A program made the position numbers and the translations under genes. 20,359 nucleotides of DNA from RH-AL1 sp964243435. Its GTDB lineage: Bacteria > Pseudomonadota > Alphaproteobacteria > Rhizobiales > Beijerinckiaceae. The notes beneath the pieces were generated by a model, which worked only from the letters and a program-made list of their open reading frames with translations, ran no database searches and was not told the DNA's origin. Below are positions 14,080-20,359 of the stretch, piece by piece; positions within the stretch are counted from its first letter, which is position 1; each line of letters starts with the position of its first letter. The stretch lies in NCBI GenBank assembly GCA_964243435.1, contig CAXTFM010000052.1, forward strand, positions 1 through 20,359, given 5' to 3'.

Positions 14080-14297
14080 GATGGCGTCGCCTCCCTGGTC
14101 GTTTTTCGTGCGGCCCCTATGGCGCAGCGCGGCGGGCGTTCGTCAAGCCGTGCCTTCGTTCCGTCGCGGCCGACCCGCGCGATGGGGCAGGTTGGGCGCA
14201 GGTCGGGCGCAGGTCGGGCGAAGGTCGGGGTGCCGCGCCGTGTAACCCCGCCGCCGCGGCGGCGTTGTTCCCTCAATGCGGCCGACGCGGGGCATCC
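14080..14297. promoter_or_regulatory. Divergent regulatory region between dctP and the class I fumarase
   Basis: This 218-bp stretch separates two divergently transcribed genes and must hold both promoters. I cannot identify confident -35/-10 boxes at this GC content. The only clear internal structure is the 11-bp tandem repeat at 14187-14230. No regulator gene lies beside it. Confidence 0.5.
14187..14230 (+). repeat. 11-bp tandem repeat, four copies, in the dctP/fumarase divergent region
   Basis: Units gcaggttgggc (14187-14197), gcaggtcgggc (14198-14208), gcaggtcgggc (14209-14219) and gaaggtcgggg (14220-14230). The period is not a multiple of three and the site is between genes, so it is non-coding. 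Eleven bases is close to one helical turn, so four sites would face the same side of DNA. It could be an operator array or slippage product. Confidence 0.85.
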
Positions 14298-15815
14298 ATG
14301 CCGATCACGGAAGACGACCTCGTCACCAGCATCGCCGACGCGCTGCAGTTCATCTCGTACTTCCACCCCGCCGACTACGTCCGACACCTCGCCGACGCCC
14401 ACGCCCGCGAGGAAAGCCCGGCGGCGCGCAACGCGATGGCGCAGATCCTCGCCAATTCGCGCATGGCGGCCCTCGGCCGCCGGCCGATCTGCCAGGACAC
14501 GGGCGTCGCCGCCGTGTTCATGCGGGTGGGCGTGGCGGCGCGCTTCGCCACCGCGCGCCCGCTCCAGGCGCTGGTCGACGAGGGCGTGCGCCGCGCCTGG
14601 CTCCACAGCGACAACCCGCTGCGCGCGTCCATGGTGGTGGAGCCGCTGTTCGACCGGCGCAACACCGGCGACAACACCCCCGCCAACCTCCACGTCGAGA
14701 TGGTGGCGGGCGACGCGGTGGAGGTCCACGTCGCCGCCAAGGGCGGCGGCTCGGAGAACAAGGCGCGCTTCACCGTGCTCAACCCCAGCGACTCCGTGGT
14801 CGACTGGGTGCTGGAACAGGTGGAGGGGATGGGCGCCGGCTGGTGCCCGCCCGGCCTGATCGGGCTCGGCGTCGGCGGCAGCGCGGACCGCGCCATGCTG
14901 ATGGCCAAGCAGTCGCTGTTCGACCCCATCGACATGGGCGCGCTGCGCGCCCGCGGCCCGGCAACCAAGCTGGAGGAGATGCGGGTCGAGTTGTACGACA
15001 AGATCAACGCGCTCGGCATCGGCGCGCAGGGGCTGGGCGGCCTGACCACGGTGCTCGACGTGAAGATCCGCACCTTTCCCGCCCACGCCGCCTCGCTGCC
15101 GGTCGGCCTGATCCCGCAATGCGCCGCCGACCGCCACGTCGGCTTCACCCTCGACGGGTCGGGGCCGGCGACGTTCGACCCGCCGTCCCTCGACCTGTGG
15201 CCCGACGTGCCGTGGCGGACGGGCGACGCGGTGCGCCGGGTCGACCTCGACCGCCTCAGCCGCGACGAGGTCGCGACCTGGCGGGCGGGGGAAACGCTGC
15301 TGCTCTCGGGCCGGCTGCTGACGGGCCGCGACGCGGCGCACCTGCGCCTGACCCGGATGCTGGCGGCGGGCGAACCGCTGCCGGTCGATTTCAACGACCG
15401 CGCGATCTACTACGTCGGCCCGGTGGACGCGGTCCGCGACGAGGCGGTCGGCCCCGCCGGCCCGACCACGGCGACGCGCATGGACAAGTTCACCGAGGCG
15501 CTGCTGGCGCGCACCGGCCTCCTCGTGATGGTCGGCAAGGCCGAGCGCGGCCCGGCGACGGTGGAGGCGATCCGCCGCCACGGCGCCGCCTACCTCGTCG
15601 CCGTCGGCGGCGCCGCCTACCTCGTGTCCAAGGCGATCCGCGCGGCGCGGGTGCTGGCCTTTCCCGACCTCGGCATGGAGGCGATCCACGAGTTCACGGT
15701 GGCCGACATGCCGGTCACGGTGGCGGTCGACGCGGGCGGGCGCTCCATCCACCGCGAGGGACCGGCGCGCTGGCGCCGCGCCGCGCCGGCGCGCGAGCCG
15801 GCCGGGGCCGGCTAG
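14298..15815 (+). CDS. Class I (iron-sulfur) fumarate hydratase, possible mesaconase
   Basis: A 505-residue single-chain hydro-lyase with the alpha (N-terminal) and beta (C-terminal) domains of FumA/FumB in one polypeptide (E. coli FumA is 548). The three [4Fe-4S] cysteines are recognisable: Cys65 in RPICQDTG, Cys183 in GAGWCPPGLIG and Cys275 in PQCAADRH. Substrate-binding and dimer segments are present: GSENKARF, GIGAQGLGGLTTVLDVK, RDAAHLRL, IYYVGPVDA, TTATRMDKF and GGAAYLVSKAIR. The family interconverts fumarate and malate, and several members also hydrate mesaconate to (S)-citramalate or act on tartrate. Divergent linkage to dctPQM and proximity to a CoA-transferase/mesaconyl-CoA-type hydratase favour a role on an imported unsaturated dicarboxylate beyond the TCA cycle; this is inference. 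The ATG at 14298 follows a weak GGGG. The stop is followed by a 19-bp repeat shared with the convergent methyltransferase end. Confidence 0.95.
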   Translation: MPITEDDLVTSIADALQFISYFHPADYVRHLADAHAREESPAARNAMAQILANSRMAALGRRPICQDTGVAAVFMRVGVAARFATARPLQALVDEGVRRAWLHSDNPLRASMVVEPLFDRRNTGDNTPANLHVEMVAGDAVEVHVAAKGGGSENKARFTVLNPSDSVVDWVLEQVEGMGAGWCPPGLIGLGVGGSADRAMLMAKQSLFDPIDMGALRARGPATKLEEMRVELYDKINALGIGAQGLGGLTTVLDVKIRTFPAHAASLPVGLIPQCAADRHVGFTLDGSGPATFDPPSLDLWPDVPWRTGDAVRRVDLDRLSRDEVATWRAGETLLLSGRLLTGRDAAHLRLTRMLAAGEPLPVDFNDRAIYYVGPVDAVRDEAVGPAGPTTATRMDKFTEALLARTGLLVMVGKAERGPATVEAIRRHGAAYLVAVGGAAYLVSKAIRAARVLAFPDLGMEAIHEFTVADMPVTVAVDAGGRSIHREGPARWRRAAPAREPAGAG

Positions 15816-15852
15816 GCCGGCGCCGGGGCTTCAGGCCGGCATCGGGACTTCA
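15815..15852 (-). repeat. 19-bp direct duplication over the methyltransferase stop codon
   Basis: Two copies, 15815-15833 (ggccggcgccggggcttca) and 15834-15852 (ggccggcatcgggacttca), differing at three positions. The second copy contains the methyltransferase TGA; the first holds an equivalent tca. The array fills the gap between the convergent fumarase and methyltransferase genes. Confidence 0.8.
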
Positions 15853-16515
15853 CAAGGGGACCAGGACCTGCGCGCGCAGCGGCTGGCGCAGCACGTGCCC
15901 GCCGCCGTCCGCCTCGGCGCAGCGCTCGAACGAGGCCTCGACCTCCGCCCGATGGGCGGCCACCGCCGCGGCGCGCGCGGGGTCCACCGCCACCACCCGC
16001 GCGAGGAAGGCGTCCACCGAGGCGAAGCGCTCGGCGCGGTCGAAGGTGACGTCGCGCGCCAGCCGGAACAGGCCGCTCGCGACCGCCTCCGCCAGCGCCG
16101 CCTGCGCGGCGTCGCGCACCGCCGTCTCGTCCTCGATGCGCAGCAGCACCTCGAAGGAGCTGCCGCGCGTCAGCGGCTCGACCACCACCAGCGGCGCGTC
16201 CGGCCGCAGCACGCGGGCGAGGTCGGCGAGCGCGGCGCCCGGCGCCCCGACGTGGTGCAGCGAGTTGAGCAGCACCGCGCCCTCGGCGCTGCCGTCGGCC
16301 AGGGGGAGCGCCGTCGCCGAGGCCTGGAGGAACGTCGCGCCCGGCACCTTGCGCCGCGCCGCGGCGACGGCCTCGGCGTTGGGGTCGATGCCGGTGACCC
16401 GCGCCCCGCGTCCGTCCAGCACCTTGGCGAGGTCGCCGGCGCCGCAGCCGACGTCGAGCACGGCGCGCCCGGCCAGGGGTTGCAGCGCGTCAAGGATCAC
16501 GGTGAGGGCATCCAT
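15850..16515 (-). CDS. Class I SAM-dependent methyltransferase
   Basis: A 221-residue Rossmann-fold methyltransferase of the Methyltransf_11 type. Motif I is AVLDVGCGAGDLA (about residues 18-30), the acidic residue after beta-2 lies in VTGIDPNAEAV, motif II is LPLADGSAEGAVLLNSLHHV, and motif III is ARVLRPDAPLVVVEP. The C-terminal 100 residues are helical, contain no metal or Cys cluster, and should set substrate choice. The substrate cannot be inferred; small-molecule, lipid-quinone and regulatory targets are all possible. The ATG at 16515 is immediately followed by the expected pre-motif helix. It is divergent from the solute-binding protein gene (68 bp between starts) and convergent with the fumarase. 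Confidence 0.9.
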   Translation of the reverse strand: MDALTVILDALQPLAGRAVLDVGCGAGDLAKVLDGRGARVTGIDPNAEAVAAARRKVPGATFLQASATALPLADGSAEGAVLLNSLHHVGAPGAALADLARVLRPDAPLVVVEPLTRGSSFEVLLRIEDETAVRDAAQAALAEAVASGLFRLARDVTFDRAERFASVDAFLARVVAVDPARAAAVAAHRAEVEASFERCAEADGGGHVLRQPLRAQVLVPL

Positions 16516-16583
16516 GGGTCGGATATCGGCCTCCGCCGGGGTTGGGCAAGGCCGTCCGGCACGGCCTTTGCGACCGCGGCGCC

Positions 16584-18191
16584 ATGCTCGACCGCAGACG
16601 CTTCCTCGGCGCCACCGCCGGCGCCGCCGCCGCCGCCAACCTGGCGTCCCCGCAGCGCGCCGCGCTGGCCCAGCCGGCCGTCCTCAAGCCGTCCCGGGTG
16701 CTGCGCTTCGTGCCGCAGGCCAACCTCGCGAACTTCGATCCGGTGTGGACCACGCAGTACGTCGTGCGCAACGCCGGCGCGCTGGTGTGGGACATGCTCT
16801 ACGGCATCGACAGCCAGCTCCAGCCGCAGCGCCAGATGGTGGAATCGGAGGAGGTGACGCCCGACGGGCTCATCTGGACGTTCCGGCTGCGCCCCGGCCT
16901 CCGCTTCCACGACGGCGAGCCGGTGCTCGCGCGCGACGTGGTGGCGAGCCTGACGCGCTGGTCGGCGCGCGACCCGCTCGGCCTGATGATCCGGGCGATC
17001 CAGCAGGAACTCGTCGCGGTGGACGACACGACCTTCCGCTGGCGCTTTTCCCGGCCGTTCCCCAAGCTCAAGCTGGCGCTCGGCAAGACCAACGCGCCGG
17101 TGGCCTTCGTGATGCCCGAGCGCATCGCCAAAACGGACCCCTTCACCCAGATTTCCGACTATGTCGGCTCCGGGCCGATGCGCTTCGTGCGCGGGGAATG
17201 GGTGCCGGGCGCCCGCGCCGTGTTCGAGCGCTTCCCCGGCTACGTGCCGCGCGCCGAGCCCGCCTCCTGGCTCGCCGGGGGCAAGCGCATGATGGTCGAC
17301 CGCCTGGAATGGGTCATCATCCCCGATGCCGCCACCGCCGCCGCCGCGCTGCAGAACGGCGAGGTGGACTGGTGGGAGTCGCCGATCCCCGACCTCGTGC
17401 CGCTGCTCAAGGGGGCCGGCCTCAACGTCGACATCGCCGACCCGCTCGGCAACATCGGCTCGTTCCGCATGAACCACCTCCACCCGCCCTTCGACAACGT
17501 GAAGGTGCGCCAGGCGGTGCTCGCCGCGGTGAGCCAGGAGGACTACATGCGCGCCCTCGTCGGCGACGACGAGACGCTGTGGAAGCGGCTGCCGGGCTTC
17601 TTCACGCCGGGCACGCCGCTGTACACGGAGAACGGCGGCGCCGCGGTGGGCCGCGGCGACCTCGCCGCCGGCAAGCGCCTGCTCGCCGCGTCCGGCTACA
17701 AGGGCGAGCCCGTCACCTGCGTGGTGGCGCAGGACCAGCCCATCGTGAAGGCGCAGGGCGACATCACCGCCGACCTCCTCAAGCGGATGGGCTTCAACGT
17801 CGACTTCGTGGCCACCGACTGGGGCACGGTGGGGCAGCGCCGCGCGTCCAAGGCCAAGCCCGGCCAGGGCGGGTGGAGCATGTTCCACACCTGGCACGCC
17901 GGCGCCGACTGCGGCAACCCGGCCGCCTACCCGGCGATCCGCGCCAGCGGCGACAAGGCGTGGTTCGGCTGGCCGACCGTGCCGCCGGTCGAGGCGGCGA
18001 TCGGCGAATGGTTCGAGGCCACCGACCTCGCCGCCGAGAAGGCGGCGATCGACAAGGTCAACGCCGCCGCCTGCGAAGGCGTGGTCTACGTGCCGACGGG
18101 CTTCTTCCTCGGCTACCAGGCGTGGCGCAAGAACGTGACGGGCGTCGTCAAGGGGCCGCTGCCCTTCGCCTGGGGCGTGAGCAAGACGTAA
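16584..18191 (+). CDS. ABC transporter substrate-binding protein, family 5 (DppA/OppA type), Tat-exported
   Basis: A 535-residue periplasmic binding protein. From the ATG at 16584 the N-terminus reads MLDRRRFLGATAGAAAAAN, a twin-arginine signal (RRRFLG) with a short hydrophobic run and cleavage after ALA near residue 29. The mature domain has the family 5 pattern: VLRFVPQANLANFDPVWTT (opening), TFRLRPGLRFHDGEPVLARDV, then VGSGPMRFV, LQNGEVDWWE, MNHLHPPFDNVKVRQAVLAA, and a C-terminal Trp-rich segment. Such receptors bind peptides, opines, nickel-ligand complexes, glutathione or other amides. No permease or ATPase gene follows. Instead, an amidohydrolase starts 59 bp downstream, so permeases must be encoded elsewhere or this is an orphan receptor. 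An in-frame ATG at 16542 would place 14 residues before the Tat motif and is less likely. Confidence 0.93.
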   Translation: MLDRRRFLGATAGAAAAANLASPQRAALAQPAVLKPSRVLRFVPQANLANFDPVWTTQYVVRNAGALVWDMLYGIDSQLQPQRQMVESEEVTPDGLIWTFRLRPGLRFHDGEPVLARDVVASLTRWSARDPLGLMIRAIQQELVAVDDTTFRWRFSRPFPKLKLALGKTNAPVAFVMPERIAKTDPFTQISDYVGSGPMRFVRGEWVPGARAVFERFPGYVPRAEPASWLAGGKRMMVDRLEWVIIPDAATAAAALQNGEVDWWESPIPDLVPLLKGAGLNVDIADPLGNIGSFRMNHLHPPFDNVKVRQAVLAAVSQEDYMRALVGDDETLWKRLPGFFTPGTPLYTENGGAAVGRGDLAAGKRLLAASGYKGEPVTCVVAQDQPIVKAQGDITADLLKRMGFNVDFVATDWGTVGQRRASKAKPGQGGWSMFHTWHAGADCGNPAAYPAIRASGDKAWFGWPTVPPVEAAIGEWFEATDLAAEKAAIDKVNAAACEGVVYVPTGFFLGYQAWRKNVTGVVKGPLPFAWGVSKT

Positions 18192-18250
18192 GGGTCGCGC
18201 GCCCCGGCCGGCCGTCGCCGCGCCCGGCGAAGCCCATTGGGAGCCAGATC

Positions 18251-19390
18251 TTGGACCACGACCTCATCCTGAAGAACGGGCGCGTCATCGACCCGTCGCA
18301 GAACCACGACGGCGTGTGCGACGTGGGTTTCGCCGCCGGCCGCGTGTCGGGCTTCGGCCGCGACCTCGCCCCCTCGCCGGGCACGCGGGTGCGCGACCTC
18401 GCCGGCGCCATCGTCACCCCCGGCCTCATCGACCTCCACACCCACGTGTACTGGGGCGGCAGCGCCATCAGCATCGACGCCGACGAGTTCTGCCGGCTGT
18501 CGGGCGTCACCACCTCCGTCGACACCGGCAGCGCCGGCCCCGGCAACTTCGCCGGCTTCCGCCGCCACGTCATCGAGCGGAGCCAAGCGCGCATCCTCGC
18601 CTACCTCCACGTGTCCTTCGCCGGCATCTACGCCTACGCCGCCAACGTGATGGTGGGGGAAAGCGAGGACATGCGGATGATGGCGCCGCGCGACGCGGTG
18701 GCGGTCGCCGAGGCCAACCGCGACGTCGTCGTCGGCATCAAGGTGCGCGTCGGCCGCCTCGCGTCCGGGCACCAGGGCACGGCGCCGCTCGACATCGCGC
18801 TCCAGGTCGCGGAGGAGACCGGCCTGCCGCTGATGGCGCACATCGACCACCCGCCGCCCTCCTACGAGGAGGTGCTGGCGATGCTGCGCCCCGGCGACGT
18901 GCTGACCCACGCCTTCCGCCCCTTCCCCAACAGCCCCGCCACCGCGCAGGGCACGGTGAAGCCGGCGGTGCGCGAGGCCCGCGCCCGCGGCGTGCTGTTC
19001 GACATCGGCCACGGCAAGGGCTCCTTCGCCTTCAAGACGGCGCGGGCGATGCTGGCCAACGGCTTCCTGCCCGACACCATCTCCTCCGACGTCCACCAGC
19101 TGTGCATCAACGGCCCCGCCTTCGACCAGGTCACCACCATGTCGAAGATGCTGTGCCTCGGCATGAGCCTCAACGAGGTGGTCGCCGCCTCCACCGTGAA
19201 CGCGGCGGTGGCGCTGCGGCGGATGGAGTACGGCTCGCTCAAGGTCGGGTCGCTCGGCGACGCCACCGTGCTCGCGGTGAACGAGGGCGAGCACGACTAC
19301 GTCGACGTGCTGGGCGAGCACATGGTGGGGCGCCAGCGCATCACGTCGGAGGGCGTGGTGCTGCGCGGGGCGTGGTGGCACCCAACCTGA
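18251..19390 (+). CDS. Metal-dependent amidohydrolase/deacetylase (COG3964-like)
   Basis: A 379-residue TIM-barrel amidohydrolase. It starts at a TTG (18251) with GGGAG seven bases upstream, giving LDHDLILKNGRVIDP, the usual beta-sandwich entry. Metal ligands are all visible: His63 and His65 in PGLIDLHTHVYWGG, Lys164 in GIKVRVG (candidate carboxylated lysine bridging two metals), His197 in MAHIDHPPP, His220 in LTHAF and Asp280 in SSDVHQ. The C-terminal sandwich ends with GSLKVGSLGDATVLAV. The family includes deacetylases, D-aminoacylase- and dihydroorotase-like enzymes. It hydrolyses an amide or ester bond in a small molecule, in the cytoplasm since no signal peptide is present. Position right after a family 5 binding protein suggests its substrate is the imported compound. 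It converges with the glutaminase 30 bp downstream. Confidence 0.9.
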   Translation: MDHDLILKNGRVIDPSQNHDGVCDVGFAAGRVSGFGRDLAPSPGTRVRDLAGAIVTPGLIDLHTHVYWGGSAISIDADEFCRLSGVTTSVDTGSAGPGNFAGFRRHVIERSQARILAYLHVSFAGIYAYAANVMVGESEDMRMMAPRDAVAVAEANRDVVVGIKVRVGRLASGHQGTAPLDIALQVAEETGLPLMAHIDHPPPSYEEVLAMLRPGDVLTHAFRPFPNSPATAQGTVKPAVREARARGVLFDIGHGKGSFAFKTARAMLANGFLPDTISSDVHQLCINGPAFDQVTTMSKMLCLGMSLNEVVAASTVNAAVALRRMEYGSLKVGSLGDATVLAVNEGEHDYVDVLGEHMVGRQRITSEGVVLRGAWWHPT

Positions 19391-19394
19391 GCCA

Positions 19395-19419
19395 CCCGGA
19401 TCGGGGCGCCCCTGCCGGG
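19395..19419. terminator. Possible hairpin in the convergent amidohydrolase/glutaminase gap
   Basis: CCCGG (19395-19399) can pair with CCGGG (19415-19419) around an inner perfect palindrome GGGGCGCCCC (19403-19412), within the 30-bp gap of two convergent genes. There is no T-tract on either side, so intrinsic termination is doubtful. Weak call. Confidence 0.25.
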
Positions 19420-19420
19420 G

Positions 19421-20359
19421 TCACGGCCCGAAGATCGACCATCCCAGCCGTTTGGTGAGCATCTCCAGCGCGACGCGGCCGAGGTGCGAGTTGCCGTTGG
19501 CATCCAAGCCCGGCGACCACACCGCGATCGACGCCTTGCCCGGCGCCACCGCCAGCACGCCGCCGCCGACGCCGCTCTTGCCGGGCAGGCCGACGCGGTA
19601 GGCGAACTCGCCCGAGCCGTCGTAATGGCCGCAGGTCAGCATGATGGCGTTGATGCGGCGCGCCCGCTCCGCCGACACCACGGAATGGCCGGTCGACGGG
19701 TTCAACCCGTCATAGGCGAGGCAGCGCCCGGCGAGCGCGAGCTGGCGGCACGACATGGCGATGGCGCAATGGTGGAAGTACACGCCGAGCGTGTAGTCGA
19801 CCGGGTTCTCCACCACGCCGAAGGACTTCATGTAGTGCGCGAGCGCGCTGTTGCGGTAGCCCGTGCGCTTCTCGGACGCCGCCACCGCCTCGTCGATGAC
19901 GATGCCCGGGTCGTCGGCGAGGAACTGCATGAAGCGCAGGATCTCGCCGAGCGCCTCGCGCGGCTGGCGCCCGGACAGGATGGTGTCGGTGACGGCGATG
20001 GCGCCGGCGTTGATGAAGGGGTTGCGCGGCACGCCGCGCTCGTGTTCGAGCTGGACGATGGAGTTGAAGGCGCTGCCCGACGGCTCGCGCCCGACGCGCC
20101 GCCACAGCCGGTCGCCGACGAGGCCCAGCGCCAGGATCAGGGTGAACACCTTGGACACGCTCTGGATGGAGAAGGGCACGTCGCCGTCGCCCGCCACCAC
20201 CACCCCGTCCCTGTCCGCGACCGCGAGGCCGAACATGCCGGGGTCGACGCGCGCCAGCTCGGGGATGTAGCTCGCGACGGCGCCGCGGTCGGGCCGCCGG
20301 CGCAGCGCGTCGGCGATCTCCTCCACGATGCGCTGCAGATCGGGGCGGGGCAGATCGGG
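19421..20359 (-). CDS. glsA: Glutaminase (GlsA family), 5' end cut by window edge
   Basis: Hydrolyses L-glutamine to glutamate and ammonia through a serine-dependent, beta-lactamase-like fold. The catalytic motif FSIQSVSKVF (SxxK) is present, as are GSAFNSIVQLE, RGVPRNPFINAGAI, the Tyr-containing GYRNSALAHYM, TLGVYFHHCAI and VGLPGKSGVGGGVLAV, all GlsA signatures. About 301 residues follow the GTG at 20326, close to the usual 305-310. The frame stays open upstream to the window edge and reads PDLPRPDLQRIVEE, in which LQRIVEE continues the expected first helix, so the true start probably lies outside the window; GTG 20326 is an alternative. The cut end contains a 15-bp repeat (PRPDL). It converges with the amidohydrolase, and both release small amide/amine products, suggesting a nitrogen-acquisition neighbourhood. 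Confidence 0.95.
   Translation of the reverse strand, partial: PDLPRPDLQRIVEEIADALRRRPDRGAVASYIPELARVDPGMFGLAVADRDGVVVAGDGDVPFSIQSVSKVFTLILALGLVGDRLWRRVGREPSGSAFNSIVQLEHERGVPRNPFINAGAIAVTDTILSGRQPREALGEILRFMQFLADDPGIVIDEAVAASEKRTGYRNSALAHYMKSFGVVENPVDYTLGVYFHHCAIAMSCRQLALAGRCLAYDGLNPSTGHSVVSAERARRINAIMLTCGHYDGSGEFAYRVGLPGKSGVGGGVLAVAPGKASIAVWSPGLDANGNSHLGRVALEMLTKRLGWSIFGP
20336..20359 (-). repeat. 15-bp tandem repeat at the glutaminase N-terminus, continuing past the window edge
   Basis: cagatcggggcgggg at 20336-20350 followed by cagatcggg at 20351-20359, where the window ends. In the glutaminase frame the unit reads Pro-Arg-Pro-Asp-Leu. At least 1.6 copies are visible; the total is unknown. 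Confidence 0.65.

Noticed and set aside
14187..14230. Replication-origin iterons
   Set aside because: No replication initiator gene, no AT-rich unwinding region and chromosomal-type neighbours.
11011..14859. A 1282-codon plus-strand frame antisense to dctMQP
   Set aside because: Composition is rich in Arg, Gly, Asp and His with no domain resemblance, and it lies opposite three clearly conserved TRAP genes.
14276..19390. A stop-free plus-strand frame of about 1700 codons running from the fumarase start region into the amidohydrolase
   Set aside because: The part before 18251 is an Arg/Pro/Gly-rich alternative frame across the fumarase, the antisense of the methyltransferase and the binding protein. 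Very high GC content removes stop codons. Only the amidohydrolase portion is real.

Overview
This is a very GC-rich, densely packed bacterial window with no RNA genes, transposases, integrases or phage genes. The gene content points to a free-living aerobic alphaproteobacterium. The indicators are a DctPQM TRAP transporter, NnrU, a Sco/PCu(A)C copper pair, a carotenoid oxygenase, a class I fumarase and a Tat-exported solute-binding protein. The lineage is inferred from gene families and composition, not from a marker gene. A run of 100 N at 5677-5776 is an assembly gap inside a phosphatase gene. Both window ends cut through genes.

Left part (1-5300). The C-terminal two thirds of a thiamine-diphosphate enzyme (+) runs in from the left edge and converges on a minus-strand run of cupin, FAD-dependent oxidoreductase and NnrU-like membrane protein. 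A small four-helix membrane protein (+) converges with a copper-delivery pair (-), Sco followed by PCu(A)C, which normally assemble the CuA site of cytochrome c oxidase.

Middle (5395-11000). A secreted PAP2 acid phosphatase (-) carries the gap. Divergent from it is a plus-strand run: a DCC-family (DUF393) protein, a carotenoid/stilbene cleavage oxygenase, a class III CoA-transferase and a FAS1-like (mesaconyl-C4-CoA hydratase type) dehydratase. The last two form the kind of pair that activates and hydrates an unsaturated dicarboxylic acid.

Right part (10996-20359). A complete dctP-dctQ-dctM operon (-) is divergent from a class I [4Fe-4S] fumarase (+). Together with the CoA-transferase and hydratase this suggests a cluster for uptake and use of a C4/C5 unsaturated dicarboxylate such as fumarate, mesaconate or itaconate. 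No citramalyl-CoA lyase is in view. Then come a SAM methyltransferase (-), a Tat-exported family 5 solute-binding protein followed by a metal-dependent amidohydrolase (+), and a glutaminase (-) cut by the right edge. The last three look like a small amide/nitrogen scavenging neighbourhood.

The most unusual property is not a gene. Eleven short tandem-repeat arrays (units 9-24 bp, most often 15 bp) lie within 20 kb, and all sit at gene edges: over start codons, between a signal peptide and its mature domain, in C-terminal tails, over stop codons or between genes. Several duplicate a ribosome-binding-site/start-codon module. Between dctQ and dctM the repeat has become a chain of mini-ORFs linked by GTGA and ATGA overlaps. 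The assembly gap falls inside one of these arrays, and both its repeat phase and the reading frames predict a true gap length of 12n+2 bases.
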